Source: Planctomycetaceae bacterium UBA6163
GTDB lineage: Bacteria; Planctomycetota; Planctomycetia; Pirellulales; Pirellulaceae
NCBI GenBank assembly: GCA_002428205.1
Contig: DIUH01000367.1
Span: forward strand, 1 to 12,205
Length of the DNA stretch: 12,205 nt
Reading direction: 5' to 3'
The notes below the pieces were generated by a model. It did not search any database and was not told the origin of the DNA. It saw nothing but the letters and a program-made list of their open reading frames with translations. Below, piece after piece: positions 1 to 6,614 of the stretch. A program made the position numbers and the translations under genes. Numbering within the stretch: position 1 is the stretch's first letter; every line of letters begins with the position of its first letter.

Positions 1-863
1 GTCGGTATTTCAGCCAGTGTTTCGGTGTCCCAATGGTCCAAAATCACGCGGGCCGCAAACCGAATATCACCACCAATCGCGATCAGTCGCGTGTTGGGTT
101 CATCGGTAACCGTTTCGCTAACCCGATCAATGATCCTAGCGATTTGATATTCCATCAATTGGCGTCTGCGACTGGTCGTCGAATTCAGCGATTCAAGCGA
201 CTGCAATAACCGCAATGATCCCAAACGAAAGGTATCACTAAGCAGCATGTTTCCGTCACGCATCACCAACAATTCGGTACTGCCGCCACCCACCTCGATC
301 ACGATCGAACGCGCCGCTCGTAACGCTTCGTCCTGCTCCAGGTGCGGGTTGACCCCCATGAACGTAACGCGATTGACCTCCGCTTCGTCAATCACTTCCA
401 CGATCAAACCGGTCGCGATGTAAACACGATCGGTAAACGCCAAGCGATTCGTCGCTTCGCGTACCGCCGATGTCGCGACGACGCGAATCTGCGAACCACT
501 GCGAATCCCATACTCTCGCACCACACGCTGATATCGCCTAAGAATGTTAACCGATCGTTCGATCGTCGCTCGCGAAATACGCCGTGTGTCAAACGCCTCG
601 CGGCCCAGATCAACCGCCTGCAGCAACGTATCGAGCGTCCGAAACTCGCCATCAGGCGTGATTTCGGCAACCGACATTCGAATGCTGGTCGCCCCGATAT
701 CGATCACCGCCACCAGACGAACCGTCGACCTTGCGTCATGCTGTTGCACACCATCGGACGACTGGTCTAAGTTGACGCCGTTATCTTCACGCGGTTCGGA
801 TAGCGTACCGGGCGATTGCGATGCGGCGAGATGATGAGATCCTTCGCGAGGCAGATTGTTCAT
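1..863 (-). CDS. Ppx/GppA-family phosphatase (exopolyphosphatase or pppGpp phosphatase), 3' end outside window
   Basis: The visible 287 codons belong to the ASKHA-fold Ppx/GppA family, which removes phosphate from polyphosphate or pppGpp in the cytoplasm. Seen: the first phosphate-binding motif DIGATSIRM (about residues 55-63), ATSAVREATN (130-139), VIDEAEVNRVTFMGV (157-171), the glycine loop EVGGGSTEL (190-198), GSLRL (215-219) and IAIGGDIRF (261-269). Glu162 aligns with the catalytic Glu of E. coli PPX, although the usual EEAR there reads EVNR. I translated this frame by hand from ATG 863; it runs off the left edge, so the C-terminal half is unseen. The first 47 or so residues, before RLVAVIDIG, are polar and low-complexity and lie outside the family core, so a later start is possible. 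No Shine-Dalgarno is evident. It lies 67 bp downstream of the HAD gene on the same strand. Ppx and GppA activities cannot be told apart here. Confidence 0.88.
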   Translation of the reverse strand, partial: MNNLPREGSHHLAASQSPGTLSEPREDNGVNLDQSSDGVQQHDARSTVRLVAVIDIGATSIRMSVAEITPDGEFRTLDTLLQAVDLGREAFDTRRISRATIERSVNILRRYQRVVREYGIRSGSQIRVVATSAVREATNRLAFTDRVYIATGLIVEVIDEAEVNRVTFMGVNPHLEQDEALRAARSIVIEVGGGSTELLVMRDGNMLLSDTFRLGSLRLLQSLESLNSTTSRRRQLMEYQIARIIDRVSETVTDEPNTRLIAIGGDIRFAARVILDHWDTETLAEIP

Positions 864-930
864 GGCACTTTTGACAGATTGAAGGGGTTTCGCGACGGCA
901 CATGTCCCAACGTCCGCCGCTGAACACATG

Positions 931-1560
931 CTACCCGAGCACGCCGGCACCGCGTAGCACCTCACGGGCTGATCCCACATCAGTAAATTGATGGGCCCGC
1001 CAACCGCTCGAAACCGCTGCGGCGACATTGTCCGGTCGGTCATCCAAAAACAAAATCGAAGCGGCGTCTTCACCCGTCTTCTCAGCCGCGATGCGATACA
1101 GCGACAAATGCGGCTTCATCACCCCGTGTTCATAGCTCAAAATGACGTGGTCAAACGGACCACGAAGCGCCGCATACTCCGCTCGTAACAGCCACTGCCA
1201 GTGCGCCTGGCAAGTATTCGACAAAATCCCCAACCGCGTCCCTCCGCGGCGCACCGCGTCCACCAGGTCCACCATCTCCACAATCGGCTCAAACATATCG
1301 CACAACTGATCGACTAATTCAGTCGTCGGCGCATCCGCAACGTCCAGCATTAATCCCTGACGTACCGTCGACGCGAATTGATCGACCGACACTTCGCCGT
1401 GCTCGAACCGATCCTGCAACCCAGAATCCCAAACGACCCGGCGAACATCCCTCGGATCGATTGCCCACCTTTTTGCAACATTTTGGCACGCCCGTTGGAC
1501 ATCAAATGACGCCAACACGTTGCCAAGGTCAAAGTATACGAATCGAATGAAGCCAGACAC
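931..1560 (-). CDS. HAD-superfamily phosphatase, YihX-like (HAD subfamily IA)
   Basis: A 209-residue cytoplasmic phosphatase of normal length for subfamily IA. The HAD motifs are in order: motif I YFDLGNVL with nucleophile Asp11, motif II LSNT (113-116), motif III Lys149 in VMKPH, and motif IV LFLDDRPDN (170-178). The position two after the nucleophile is Gly instead of the usual Asp, as in E. coli YihX (alpha-D-glucose-1-phosphate phosphatase), and the layout FDLGNV ... LSNT ... MKP ... DDRPDN is very close to that protein. A sugar-phosphate substrate is therefore a reasonable inference but not proved. The start is GTG (1558-1560); an AGGA lies about 14 nt upstream, rather far. It sits 43 bp after the DUF1080 gene and 67 bp before the Ppx/GppA gene on the same strand, so co-transcription is likely. 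Confidence 0.87.
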   Translation of the reverse strand: MSGFIRFVYFDLGNVLASFDVQRACQNVAKRWAIDPRDVRRVVWDSGLQDRFEHGEVSVDQFASTVRQGLMLDVADAPTTELVDQLCDMFEPIVEMVDLVDAVRRGGTRLGILSNTCQAHWQWLLRAEYAALRGPFDHVILSYEHGVMKPHLSLYRIAAEKTGEDAASILFLDDRPDNVAAAVSSGWRAHQFTDVGSAREVLRGAGVLG

Positions 1561-1603
1561 GTTTTATGGGAATCCTAAACAGGTAAACCGATCAACCGAA
1601 GAA

Positions 1604-2257
1604 TCAAAGCGGCTTGATTCTTATATTACGATACCAAGCTTCGGTCGGCGGTCCCGAATGGATCTGCAACGCGATCACACCGGTCTTTGCGATCGTATCA
1701 TCCTCTTCCAAAAAAGATACCGTCTGTACCCCGTTCAAAAACAGTTCGATTTTAGGGCCAACGCAGCGAATTCGATAATCATTCCAATCGTTCGGCTTTA
1801 CGGTCGCCTCGATTGTCTTGGCGTCCGCTTCCGCCATAAACTTGCGACGACGCGATTCGTCATATAAACTGCCCCAAACCAGTCGTTTGCCCACACCGCC
1901 AACATCCGCTTGATAACCTTCCACTTCGCTGGAACCTTCAATTCGCTTGGTGCGGAACTGGACGCCGGCGTTCGCGTTGTCGCCAACAACCTTGACCTCC
2001 AGCCTCAATTCAAAGTCGCCATACGTTTCGGTCGTACACAGAAAGTAGTTGTGCGGAATCCCCTTATCCAAGGTGCCACCGACCAGCGATTTGTTTTCGA
2101 TGCGAAACCACTCCATCGGCCCCTCCCAACCCGACGTCGACTTACCATCAAACAACGAAACAAACCCCGCTTCATCACCCGACGTGCTCCCTGCATCTTC
2201 GGCAACTAGTGGAGCAAGCGGAAACAGACAGCAAACGATCGACAACAGAACTTTCAT
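1604..2257 (-). CDS. Secreted DUF1080 (3-keto-disaccharide hydrolase-type) protein
   Basis: 217 residues with an N-terminal signal peptide (Lys2, hydrophobic LLSIVCCLFPLAPLVA, likely cleavage after Ala19) followed by one DUF1080/PF06439 domain, a concanavalin-like beta sandwich abundant in Planctomycetes. Family hallmarks seen: GFVSLFDGKSTSGWEG (31-46), GDFELRLEVKV (80-90), NAGVQFRT (96-103), EGYQADVG (113-120), WGSLYDES (128-135), NDWNDYRIRCVG (157-168) and the closing GVIALQIHSGPP...WYRNIRIKPL. Some members hydrolyse 3-keto-glycosides; activity of this protein is inferred. The frame stays open upstream to 2506, but that extension has no family features and would bury the signal peptide, so I chose ATG 2255-2257. 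No Shine-Dalgarno is seen; a TATACT -10-like box lies at 2337-2342 without a good -35. It is first in the minus-strand run with the HAD and Ppx/GppA genes. Confidence 0.88.
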   Translation of the reverse strand: MKVLLSIVCCLFPLAPLVAEDAGSTSGDEAGFVSLFDGKSTSGWEGPMEWFRIENKSLVGGTLDKGIPHNYFLCTTETYGDFELRLEVKVVGDNANAGVQFRTKRIEGSSEVEGYQADVGGVGKRLVWGSLYDESRRRKFMAEADAKTIEATVKPNDWNDYRIRCVGPKIELFLNGVQTVSFLEEDDTIAKTGVIALQIHSGPPTEAWYRNIRIKPL

Positions 2258-2545
2258 GGCAACAACCAGATGAAGGAATGGGCACTTTTCGCGAACGGCC
2301 AACGGGCGAAAAAGTCTGACGCCCCAGCGATCCACAAGTATAGCAACACGACCGGCCATTTGTGCCAATGCCGGATGCTTGGCATTTCCCCAGTCTTGCA
2401 GCGATTGCCGCTGCCCAGCGAATGGGAGGGCAATTGACGATCGGCACGTCGGTTCCAATCGGCTCGAACCCATGATCCGATCCGCTACCGGGGATACAGA
2501 CCGCATATACCCATTGCGGACCTCGCCAGAAAAATAGAGTTAACT

Positions 2546-2992
2546 ATGAAACCCGACTATAATCCTTACGCGCCACCGGTCGTAACGCCATCGGTGTTGC
2601 CGGACCAAAGGGGCGCGTCATGGTATTTGCACAGCGTACAAAAATACTATCGCCGCATGGGAATCGCAATGCTGACCTACATCTGCATCGTCGCTGTGGC
2701 GTCGATTGCTGGCCAAGCCTTGGAAGGGTCAATCACTTTGCCAAGCATGGTCGCTCCGCTCATTTGGTTCTCGCTTCTGGTTTGGTTGTGCGGCGCGATG
2801 ATAAAGATCGGATATGTATCCCCGGACGATTTTCCGTCGTGTTATAAAAAGGCCCGTTGGGTAGGCATCATCGCCGGCGCGATGTTTCTGCCCATATTGG
2901 GTTTACCAGCATTCATATCGCTTCGGCGATTAAGCCGTTACAACTCACTGACTCAAGCGTTCGGCGAAAGCGACGCTCGTCGTTTTGAATGA
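2546..2992 (+). CDS. Small NPYAPP-type integral membrane protein, function unknown
   Basis: 148 residues. The N-terminus MKPDYNPYAPP is a signature I associate with many uncharacterised planctomycete membrane proteins; it is a short cytoplasmic proline-rich leader before the first helix. Three membrane segments are visible: about 39-57 (IAMLTYICIVAVASIAGQ), 68-88 (MVAPLIWFSLLVWLCGAMI) and 105-126 (WVGIIAGAMFLPILGLPAFISL). Basic residues flank the third helix (KKARW before, RRLSR after). No catalytic motif is seen. The start ATG 2546-2548 has only a weak purine stretch upstream (AGAGTT). It is divergent from the DUF1080 gene across a 288-bp gap in which no other gene is seen, and its stop overlaps an ATG in another frame (ATGA at 2989-2992). 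Real gene, function not assignable. Confidence 0.8.
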   Translation: MKPDYNPYAPPVVTPSVLPDQRGASWYLHSVQKYYRRMGIAMLTYICIVAVASIAGQALEGSITLPSMVAPLIWFSLLVWLCGAMIKIGYVSPDDFPSCYKKARWVGIIAGAMFLPILGLPAFISLRRLSRYNSLTQAFGESDARRFE

Positions 2993-3055
2993 GCTTTAAC
3001 CAGGCCTGCCGCCGCACAATTCGTGTTAACACCCTGCAAGCTGGCAGCCGCCGCA

Positions 3056-3427
3056 ATGGATTTTCAAACCAGATTCAAGAAACATTCGGTGGCAGCGGCG
3101 GCTTTACTGCTGCTGGCAGCTTTCATTTTGGCCGCTTGGCTGATTACCGGTTTGCCGATTCCGACATCGCGATCGCCCCAGAAATCGGTCGCGACCGCAA
3201 CATTTCCTGACGCAGGAGCGATCATTATTGGAGGCCGCATTCGGCGGCCGTTAAAGACCCAGACATTGATGGCCAGCACATGGGCGACCATCCGGCGATG
3301 GTGCGGATACGGTCACCCGCCAAAGGTTTCGCCACCAATCACCATCGTCGAAGAAGAAGACACACTGCTACTACCAGTGCCATCGCTTCTGGATGCACGG
3401 CAATCTGCCGACGGGCAAACGGGCTGA
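3056..3427 (+). CDS. Possible small single-pass membrane protein (doubtful)
   Basis: A 123-residue reading frame with a basic N-terminus (MDFQTRFKKH), one strong hydrophobic segment (about 11-32, alanine- and leucine-rich, ending AAWLITG), then a low-complexity tail with proline-rich patches. I recognise no family. The hydrophobic segment after positive charges is protein-like and supports coding. Against it: no Shine-Dalgarno before ATG 3056 or before the in-frame GTG 3023, a non-conserved-looking tail, and a rival overlapping frame from ATG 2989. Its TGA lies inside a perfect 16-bp palindrome (3420-3435). It may be a young or degenerate gene, or not a gene at all. Confidence 0.35.
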   Translation: MDFQTRFKKHSVAAAALLLLAAFILAAWLITGLPIPTSRSPQKSVATATFPDAGAIIIGGRIRRPLKTQTLMASTWATIRRWCGYGHPPKVSPPITIVEEEDTLLLPVPSLLDARQSADGQTG

Positions 3428-3435
3428 TCAGCCCG
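3420..3435. repeat. Perfect 16-bp palindrome, possible hairpin at a convergent gene end
   Basis: CGGGCTGATCAGCCCG is a perfect inverted repeat that can fold into a 6-bp GC-rich stem with a GATC loop. It covers the stop codon of the doubtful 3056-3427 frame and lies just beyond the terminator of tRNA-Asp, which is transcribed towards it. No T-run follows on either strand, so it is not a classical intrinsic terminator. It may slow read-through from the left-hand genes or be a protein-binding dyad. Confidence 0.5.
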
Positions 3436-3463
3436 CATGGTCGAAATGAGTTGTCGTTAAACG

Positions 3464-3494
3464 AAAAAACCCCGAAAAACAGTGTTTTTCGGGG
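3464..3494 (-). terminator. Rho-independent terminator of tRNA-Asp
   Basis: On the minus strand CCCCGAAAAAC pairs perfectly with GTTTTTCGGGG across a 3-nt loop (11-bp stem, plus coordinates 3470-3494), and six T residues follow at once (3469 down to 3464). It starts 11 nt after the tRNA 3' end. On the plus strand the hairpin is not followed by a T-run, so it acts mainly for the tRNA. Confidence 0.85.
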
Positions 3495-3505
3495 TCTCAA
3501 GAAAG

Positions 3506-3579
<74 letters not shown>

Positions 3580-3869
3580 TTGAACGAGATGACTCGCCAA
3601 CCGGTTCGTTTCCGAATCGGTGAGCGAATTGTAAAACGATTTTTCGGTTCGACAACCCCTAGTGCGCCAATCATTTTTCTAGCTGACAAGCGTGATGATT
3701 TTGCGAATTAAGCGAGCGTTTCCTAAAAAATGTTCTCTCAATGGCAATTTCTGAAGCATTTTATCCAATCACCCGCTGACAACGGATTCCGCCACCTGCC
3801 GCAACCTAGCTTTATCGCGGGCATCGTCGCCCCACTTCCGATTTGGCCTTATCGCTGCAGGATCTCGCC
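3580..3869. other. Intergenic region between tRNA-Asp and the 53-aa membrane protein gene
   Basis: About 290 bp holding the divergent tRNA-Asp promoter and, at the right end, the ribosome-binding site of the 53-residue gene. Reading frames across it are short or are echoes of the tRNA sequence. I see nothing else. Confidence 0.5.
3628..3655 (-). promoter_or_regulatory. Sigma70-like promoter for tRNA-Asp
   Basis: On the minus strand a -35 box TTGTCG (3650-3655) and a -10 box TACAAT (3628-3633, five of six consensus bases) are separated by 16 bp. The expected start of transcription near 3621 leaves a 5' leader of about 40 nt before the mature tRNA. Position, strand and box quality fit; it is a motif match without experimental support. 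Confidence 0.55.
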
Positions 3870-4031
3870 GTGAATTATTCGTACTACTTCAGCCACGAAG
3901 ACTGGTGGACGGACGCTACGTACCAAACCGAACAATTCTTTAGGACTGCTGGTCCCACCGAGTTTACGATTATGGCCGGTTTTGTGATGGTCTTGGGTCT
4001 GATCTGCATGCGTGGATTCCAGATCCGCTGA
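3870..4031 (+). CDS. 53-residue single-pass membrane protein, function unknown
   Basis: I place the start at GTG 3870 because AGGA (in CAGGATCT) lies 8-9 nt upstream. The upstream in-frame TTG 3843 would add nine residues and has no such site. The protein has an aromatic, polar N-terminal half (NYSYYFSHEDWWTD, then YQTEQFF), one membrane helix (about residues 32-48, EFTIMAGFVMVLGLICM) and a short basic C-terminus (RGFQIR), suggesting an N-out or amphipathic-plus-anchor arrangement. No family is recognised. The residue composition, clear ribosome-binding site and clean end favour a real gene. A weak hairpin (TTGCGC-GCT-GCGCAA, 4082-4096) lies about 50 bp after the stop. Confidence 0.6.
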   Translation: MNYSYYFSHEDWWTDATYQTEQFFRTAGPTEFTIMAGFVMVLGLICMRGFQIR

Positions 4032-4538
4032 TCCAGCCACAGCGTCGATTCGGCCGCACCGCCTTGCAGGCTACACAAAACTTGCGCGCTGCGCAAAACA
4101 AGCTGCCAATCGCCTGAAACCTTAATCACTTGAAACGCTTGCTGGCGATTAACAGGCGCCCCCAATGACCGGTTTTTCGGACCGACGGCGGTTGCGACGC
4201 GGCTGTCCCCCCGAAACACTGACTCGCTTTGCGAACCCCGCGGCGAAGTAGAAACGCAACGATATTCCGATTTCTTCGTCCTGCGATTTCCGCAAAACCA
4301 GCCGCTTCTTGGCCACAATTGCATCCACGCCCCCCTGCTCGCGGAAAAGTACAAGCGATCGGCTGACGTCAACTTTTCCATCCGAAGCAACAACTTTGAA
4401 CTCGCTTCCCATCACCCGGTAGGCCGCTTCGCCAACAAAATCGTTACTCGAGAAACCCGCTCGATTGGACGTCTCGTCGCCACCCCGATCGACGGCAAAT
4501 GCAAAACTCGGCGTCCCCCTTGACGCGGTACGGTTCAT
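4032..4538 (-). pseudogene. Possible frameshifted or degenerating minus-strand gene, function unknown
   Basis: Two adjoining minus-strand frames each read like protein. From ATG 4536-4538 the first gives about 108 residues (segments FVGEAAYRVMGSEFKVVASDG and SRSLVLFREQGG, then ISLRFYF). After a run of six G on the minus strand (4207-4212) the same frame turns into an arginine-rich tail and stops at 4149. Removing one G from the run would join it to the next frame, which continues plausibly as DSRVATAVGPKNRS ... QQAFQVIKVSGDWQLVLRSAQ ... WLDQRIWNP. That second frame stays open to 3884, antisense to the 53-residue gene, so its true end is unclear; I stop the call at 4032. Explanations are a sequencing error in the G run, a decayed gene, or chance. 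It is divergent from recQ, with only about 75 bp between starts. No family is recognised. Confidence 0.35.
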
Positions 4539-4612
4539 CCGTACACTTTGCGAACTAAAGGACAACGTTGACCGGTCGACGTTCCCCATCAATCGACACA
4601 AGGGCGATTCAG

Positions 4613-6604
4613 ATGAAGGCTAGCGTAGCGGATTCGAACTCTTGCTTGAGCAACAAAACGACACCAGCGGACCCATTGGCGATCGACGGCGACCCGCTCG
4701 ATCTGCTTCGGCGCGATTTCAAAATGGAATCGTTTCACCCCGGCCAGCGTGACGTTATCTCACGCCTATTGGCTGGCAAAAGCGCCGCGGCCGTATTCCC
4801 AACCGGTGGCGGAAAATCACTCTGTTATCAACTGCCGTCGCAAATGTTTCCTGGCACGACCGTCGTCGTTTCACCACTGATCGCGCTAATGAAGGACCAG
4901 TGCGACGCCTTGGCAGCCCGCGGAATTGCTGCGGCACGCTTCGACTCAACCATGTCAACTCAAGAGTTTACTGAGGCGATGCGGGGCATTCGCAGCGGCG
5001 CGACAAAGCTGCTGTATGTCGCACCCGAGCGATTTTTCAACGAACGATTTCGAGCCTCGATCGGAAACCTTCGAGTTTCTCTGTTCGCCGTCGACGAAGC
5101 TCACTGCATCAGCCGCTGGGGACATAATTTCCGGCCCGACTACCTGAAACTTGGGGAGCTGGCAAAACAGTTGAACGCCGAACGCGTTCTGGCACTTACC
5201 GCTACCGCGACCCCGGCGGTGTTGGACGATATCCGCGAGGCTTTCGCAATAGCCCCCCAAGACGCCATTCGCACTCGTTTTTTCCGGCCGAATCTGCAAT
5301 TGTTCAGCCGTGTGATTACCGATTCACAGCGAAACAAGGTGCTGACCGAAGTGATGACCAGCCGTCCCGCTGGCCCGTCGATCGTCTATGTTTCATTGCA
5401 GAAAACGGCCGAGTCGGTTGCTGAATTCTTGGCCGCCGCTGGCCTGCCCGCACGCCCCTACCATGCGGGCATGGAAGACGACGTTCGCACCGAAACGCAA
5501 AAGTGGTTTCTCGATTCAACCAACGGCATCGTTGTCGCTACCATCGCATTCGGTATGGGAATCGACAAACCAAACATCCGCTATGTTTATCATTATAATC
5601 CCCCAAGCTCATTAGAAGCCTACGCTCAAGAAATCGGCCGCGCCGGTCGCGATGGCAACGACTCGATCTGCGAACTGCTGTTGGTCCCCGAAGACCGCGT
5701 GGTGCTGGAAAATTTCACCTTCGGCGACACCCCAACTCGCCAAGCCGTCGGCCGCCTGCTCGACATCGTCGCTGGCCAAGCCGACATGTTTCATATCAGT
5801 CACTATCAGTTATCAGCCGAAACCGATATCCGGATTTTGGTCGCCCGCACACTGCTGACCTACCTAGAATTGGAAGGCTATATCCACGGGACTTCGCCGC
5901 GTTACGATACTTATAAGATCAAGCCGCTAGTGACATCAAAACACATCCTCTCACACTTCACCGGCGAACCTCGAAATTTTTTGGCCGGTATGCTCGGATG
6001 TTTGTCCAAAGGCCGAACCTGGTTTCTACTGAATATGGCCGTCGCAGCAAAACGTTTGGGCTGTGAACGCGAAAGGCTGGTCAAAGCCGTCGAGCACTTG
6101 GTAGAAAAAGGATGGATCGAAGTACAAGTTTCCGATCTGGTACACGGTTACCAAAAGTTGAAACCTTTCGGCGACGTTAAAGTGCTGGCGGATTTACTCT
6201 TCCAACGATTGGTCGACCGCGAAACCTCTGAGATCGCTCGACTGGACGACGTCTTTGACCTGGCCAAAGCGGGCGGATGCTTGGCCGCCCGGCTGTCTAG
6301 CCATTTTGGCGAAGTCATGCAGCAAGCCTGCGGCCGCTGCTCGTCTTGCATCGGCGACGGACCATGGCAAATCCCCGAAACCAAAGTTCGCGGCGTAGGA
6401 ACATCAGCGAAAACCGCCGTTGAGCAGCTCCGCAAGCGGTTTCCCGATCATTTATCCGATCCACGCAATCGCGCTCGCTTCCTGTGCGGACTCTCCGGAC
6501 CAGCGTTCAGCCGTGCGAAACTGACTCGCGATTCAAGTTTCGGTATCTGCGACCGAGTCCCGTTCCAAGTCGTGTTTGACGAAATGACTGCCTCAAATCG
6601 CTAA
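4613..6604 (+). CDS. recQ: RecQ-family ATP-dependent DNA helicase
   Basis: A 3'-5' SF2 DNA helicase of recombination and repair, 663 residues from ATG 4613, which has AAGGG 8 nt upstream. A TTG at 4568 would add 15 residues but is less convincing. All helicase motifs are present: FHPGQ (41-45), Walker A FPTGGGKS (62-69), SPLIALMKDQ (87-96), DEAH in VDEAHCISRWGHNFRP (160-175), LTATATP (195-201), IVYVSLQKT (257-265), VVATIAFGMGIDKP (307-320) and QEIGRAGRDG (339-348). A winged-helix-like stretch follows (about 390-520), then four zinc-type cysteines 556, 573, 576 and 579 spaced C-x16-C-x2-C-x2-C as in E. coli RecQ. In E. coli that cluster directly follows the helicase lobes; here it lies some 190 residues later. 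A conserved-looking C-terminal block (NRARFLCGLSGPAFSRAKL, 619-637) follows and no HRDC domain is seen. It may therefore be a RecQ-like variant and not the RecQ orthologue. It is convergent with the oxidoreductase gene, 10 bp away. Confidence 0.93.
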   Translation: MKASVADSNSCLSNKTTPADPLAIDGDPLDLLRRDFKMESFHPGQRDVISRLLAGKSAAAVFPTGGGKSLCYQLPSQMFPGTTVVVSPLIALMKDQCDALAARGIAAARFDSTMSTQEFTEAMRGIRSGATKLLYVAPERFFNERFRASIGNLRVSLFAVDEAHCISRWGHNFRPDYLKLGELAKQLNAERVLALTATATPAVLDDIREAFAIAPQDAIRTRFFRPNLQLFSRVITDSQRNKVLTEVMTSRPAGPSIVYVSLQKTAESVAEFLAAAGLPARPYHAGMEDDVRTETQKWFLDSTNGIVVATIAFGMGIDKPNIRYVYHYNPPSSLEAYAQEIGRAGRDGNDSICELLLVPEDRVVLENFTFGDTPTRQAVGRLLDIVAGQADMFHISHYQLSAETDIRILVARTLLTYLELEGYIHGTSPRYDTYKIKPLVTSKHILSHFTGEPRNFLAGMLGCLSKGRTWFLLNMAVAAKRLGCERERLVKAVEHLVEKGWIEVQVSDLVHGYQKLKPFGDVKVLADLLFQRLVDRETSEIARLDDVFDLAKAGGCLAARLSSHFGEVMQQACGRCSSCIGDGPWQIPETKVRGVGTSAKTAVEQLRKRFPDHLSDPRNRARFLCGLSGPAFSRAKLTRDSSFGICDRVPFQVVFDEMTASNR

Positions 6605-6614
6605 CGGGCGATTG

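Noticed and set aside
342..834. Plus-strand open frames opposite the Ppx/GppA gene
   Set aside because: They are basic and histidine-rich, as expected for antisense shadows, while the minus strand carries clear Ppx/GppA motifs.
2258..2506. N-terminal extension of the DUF1080 protein to 2506
   Set aside because: The extension shows no family similarity and would hide a good signal peptide that begins at the Met encoded at 2257.
2989..3210. Frame starting at an ATGA overlap with the NPYAPP protein stop
   Set aside because: The overlap looks like translational coupling, but the 73-residue product is glycine- and arginine-rich without a protein-like pattern; the alternative frame with a membrane helix is somewhat better.
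4082..4096. Hairpin TTGCGC-GCT-GCGCAA as terminator of the 53-residue gene
   Set aside because: The stem is perfect but short and no T-run follows on the plus strand; it also falls inside the suspected minus-strand coding remnant.
4568..4612. TTG start for recQ
   Set aside because: The ATG at 4613 has AAGGG at good spacing, and the 15 extra residues add nothing to the RecQ fold.
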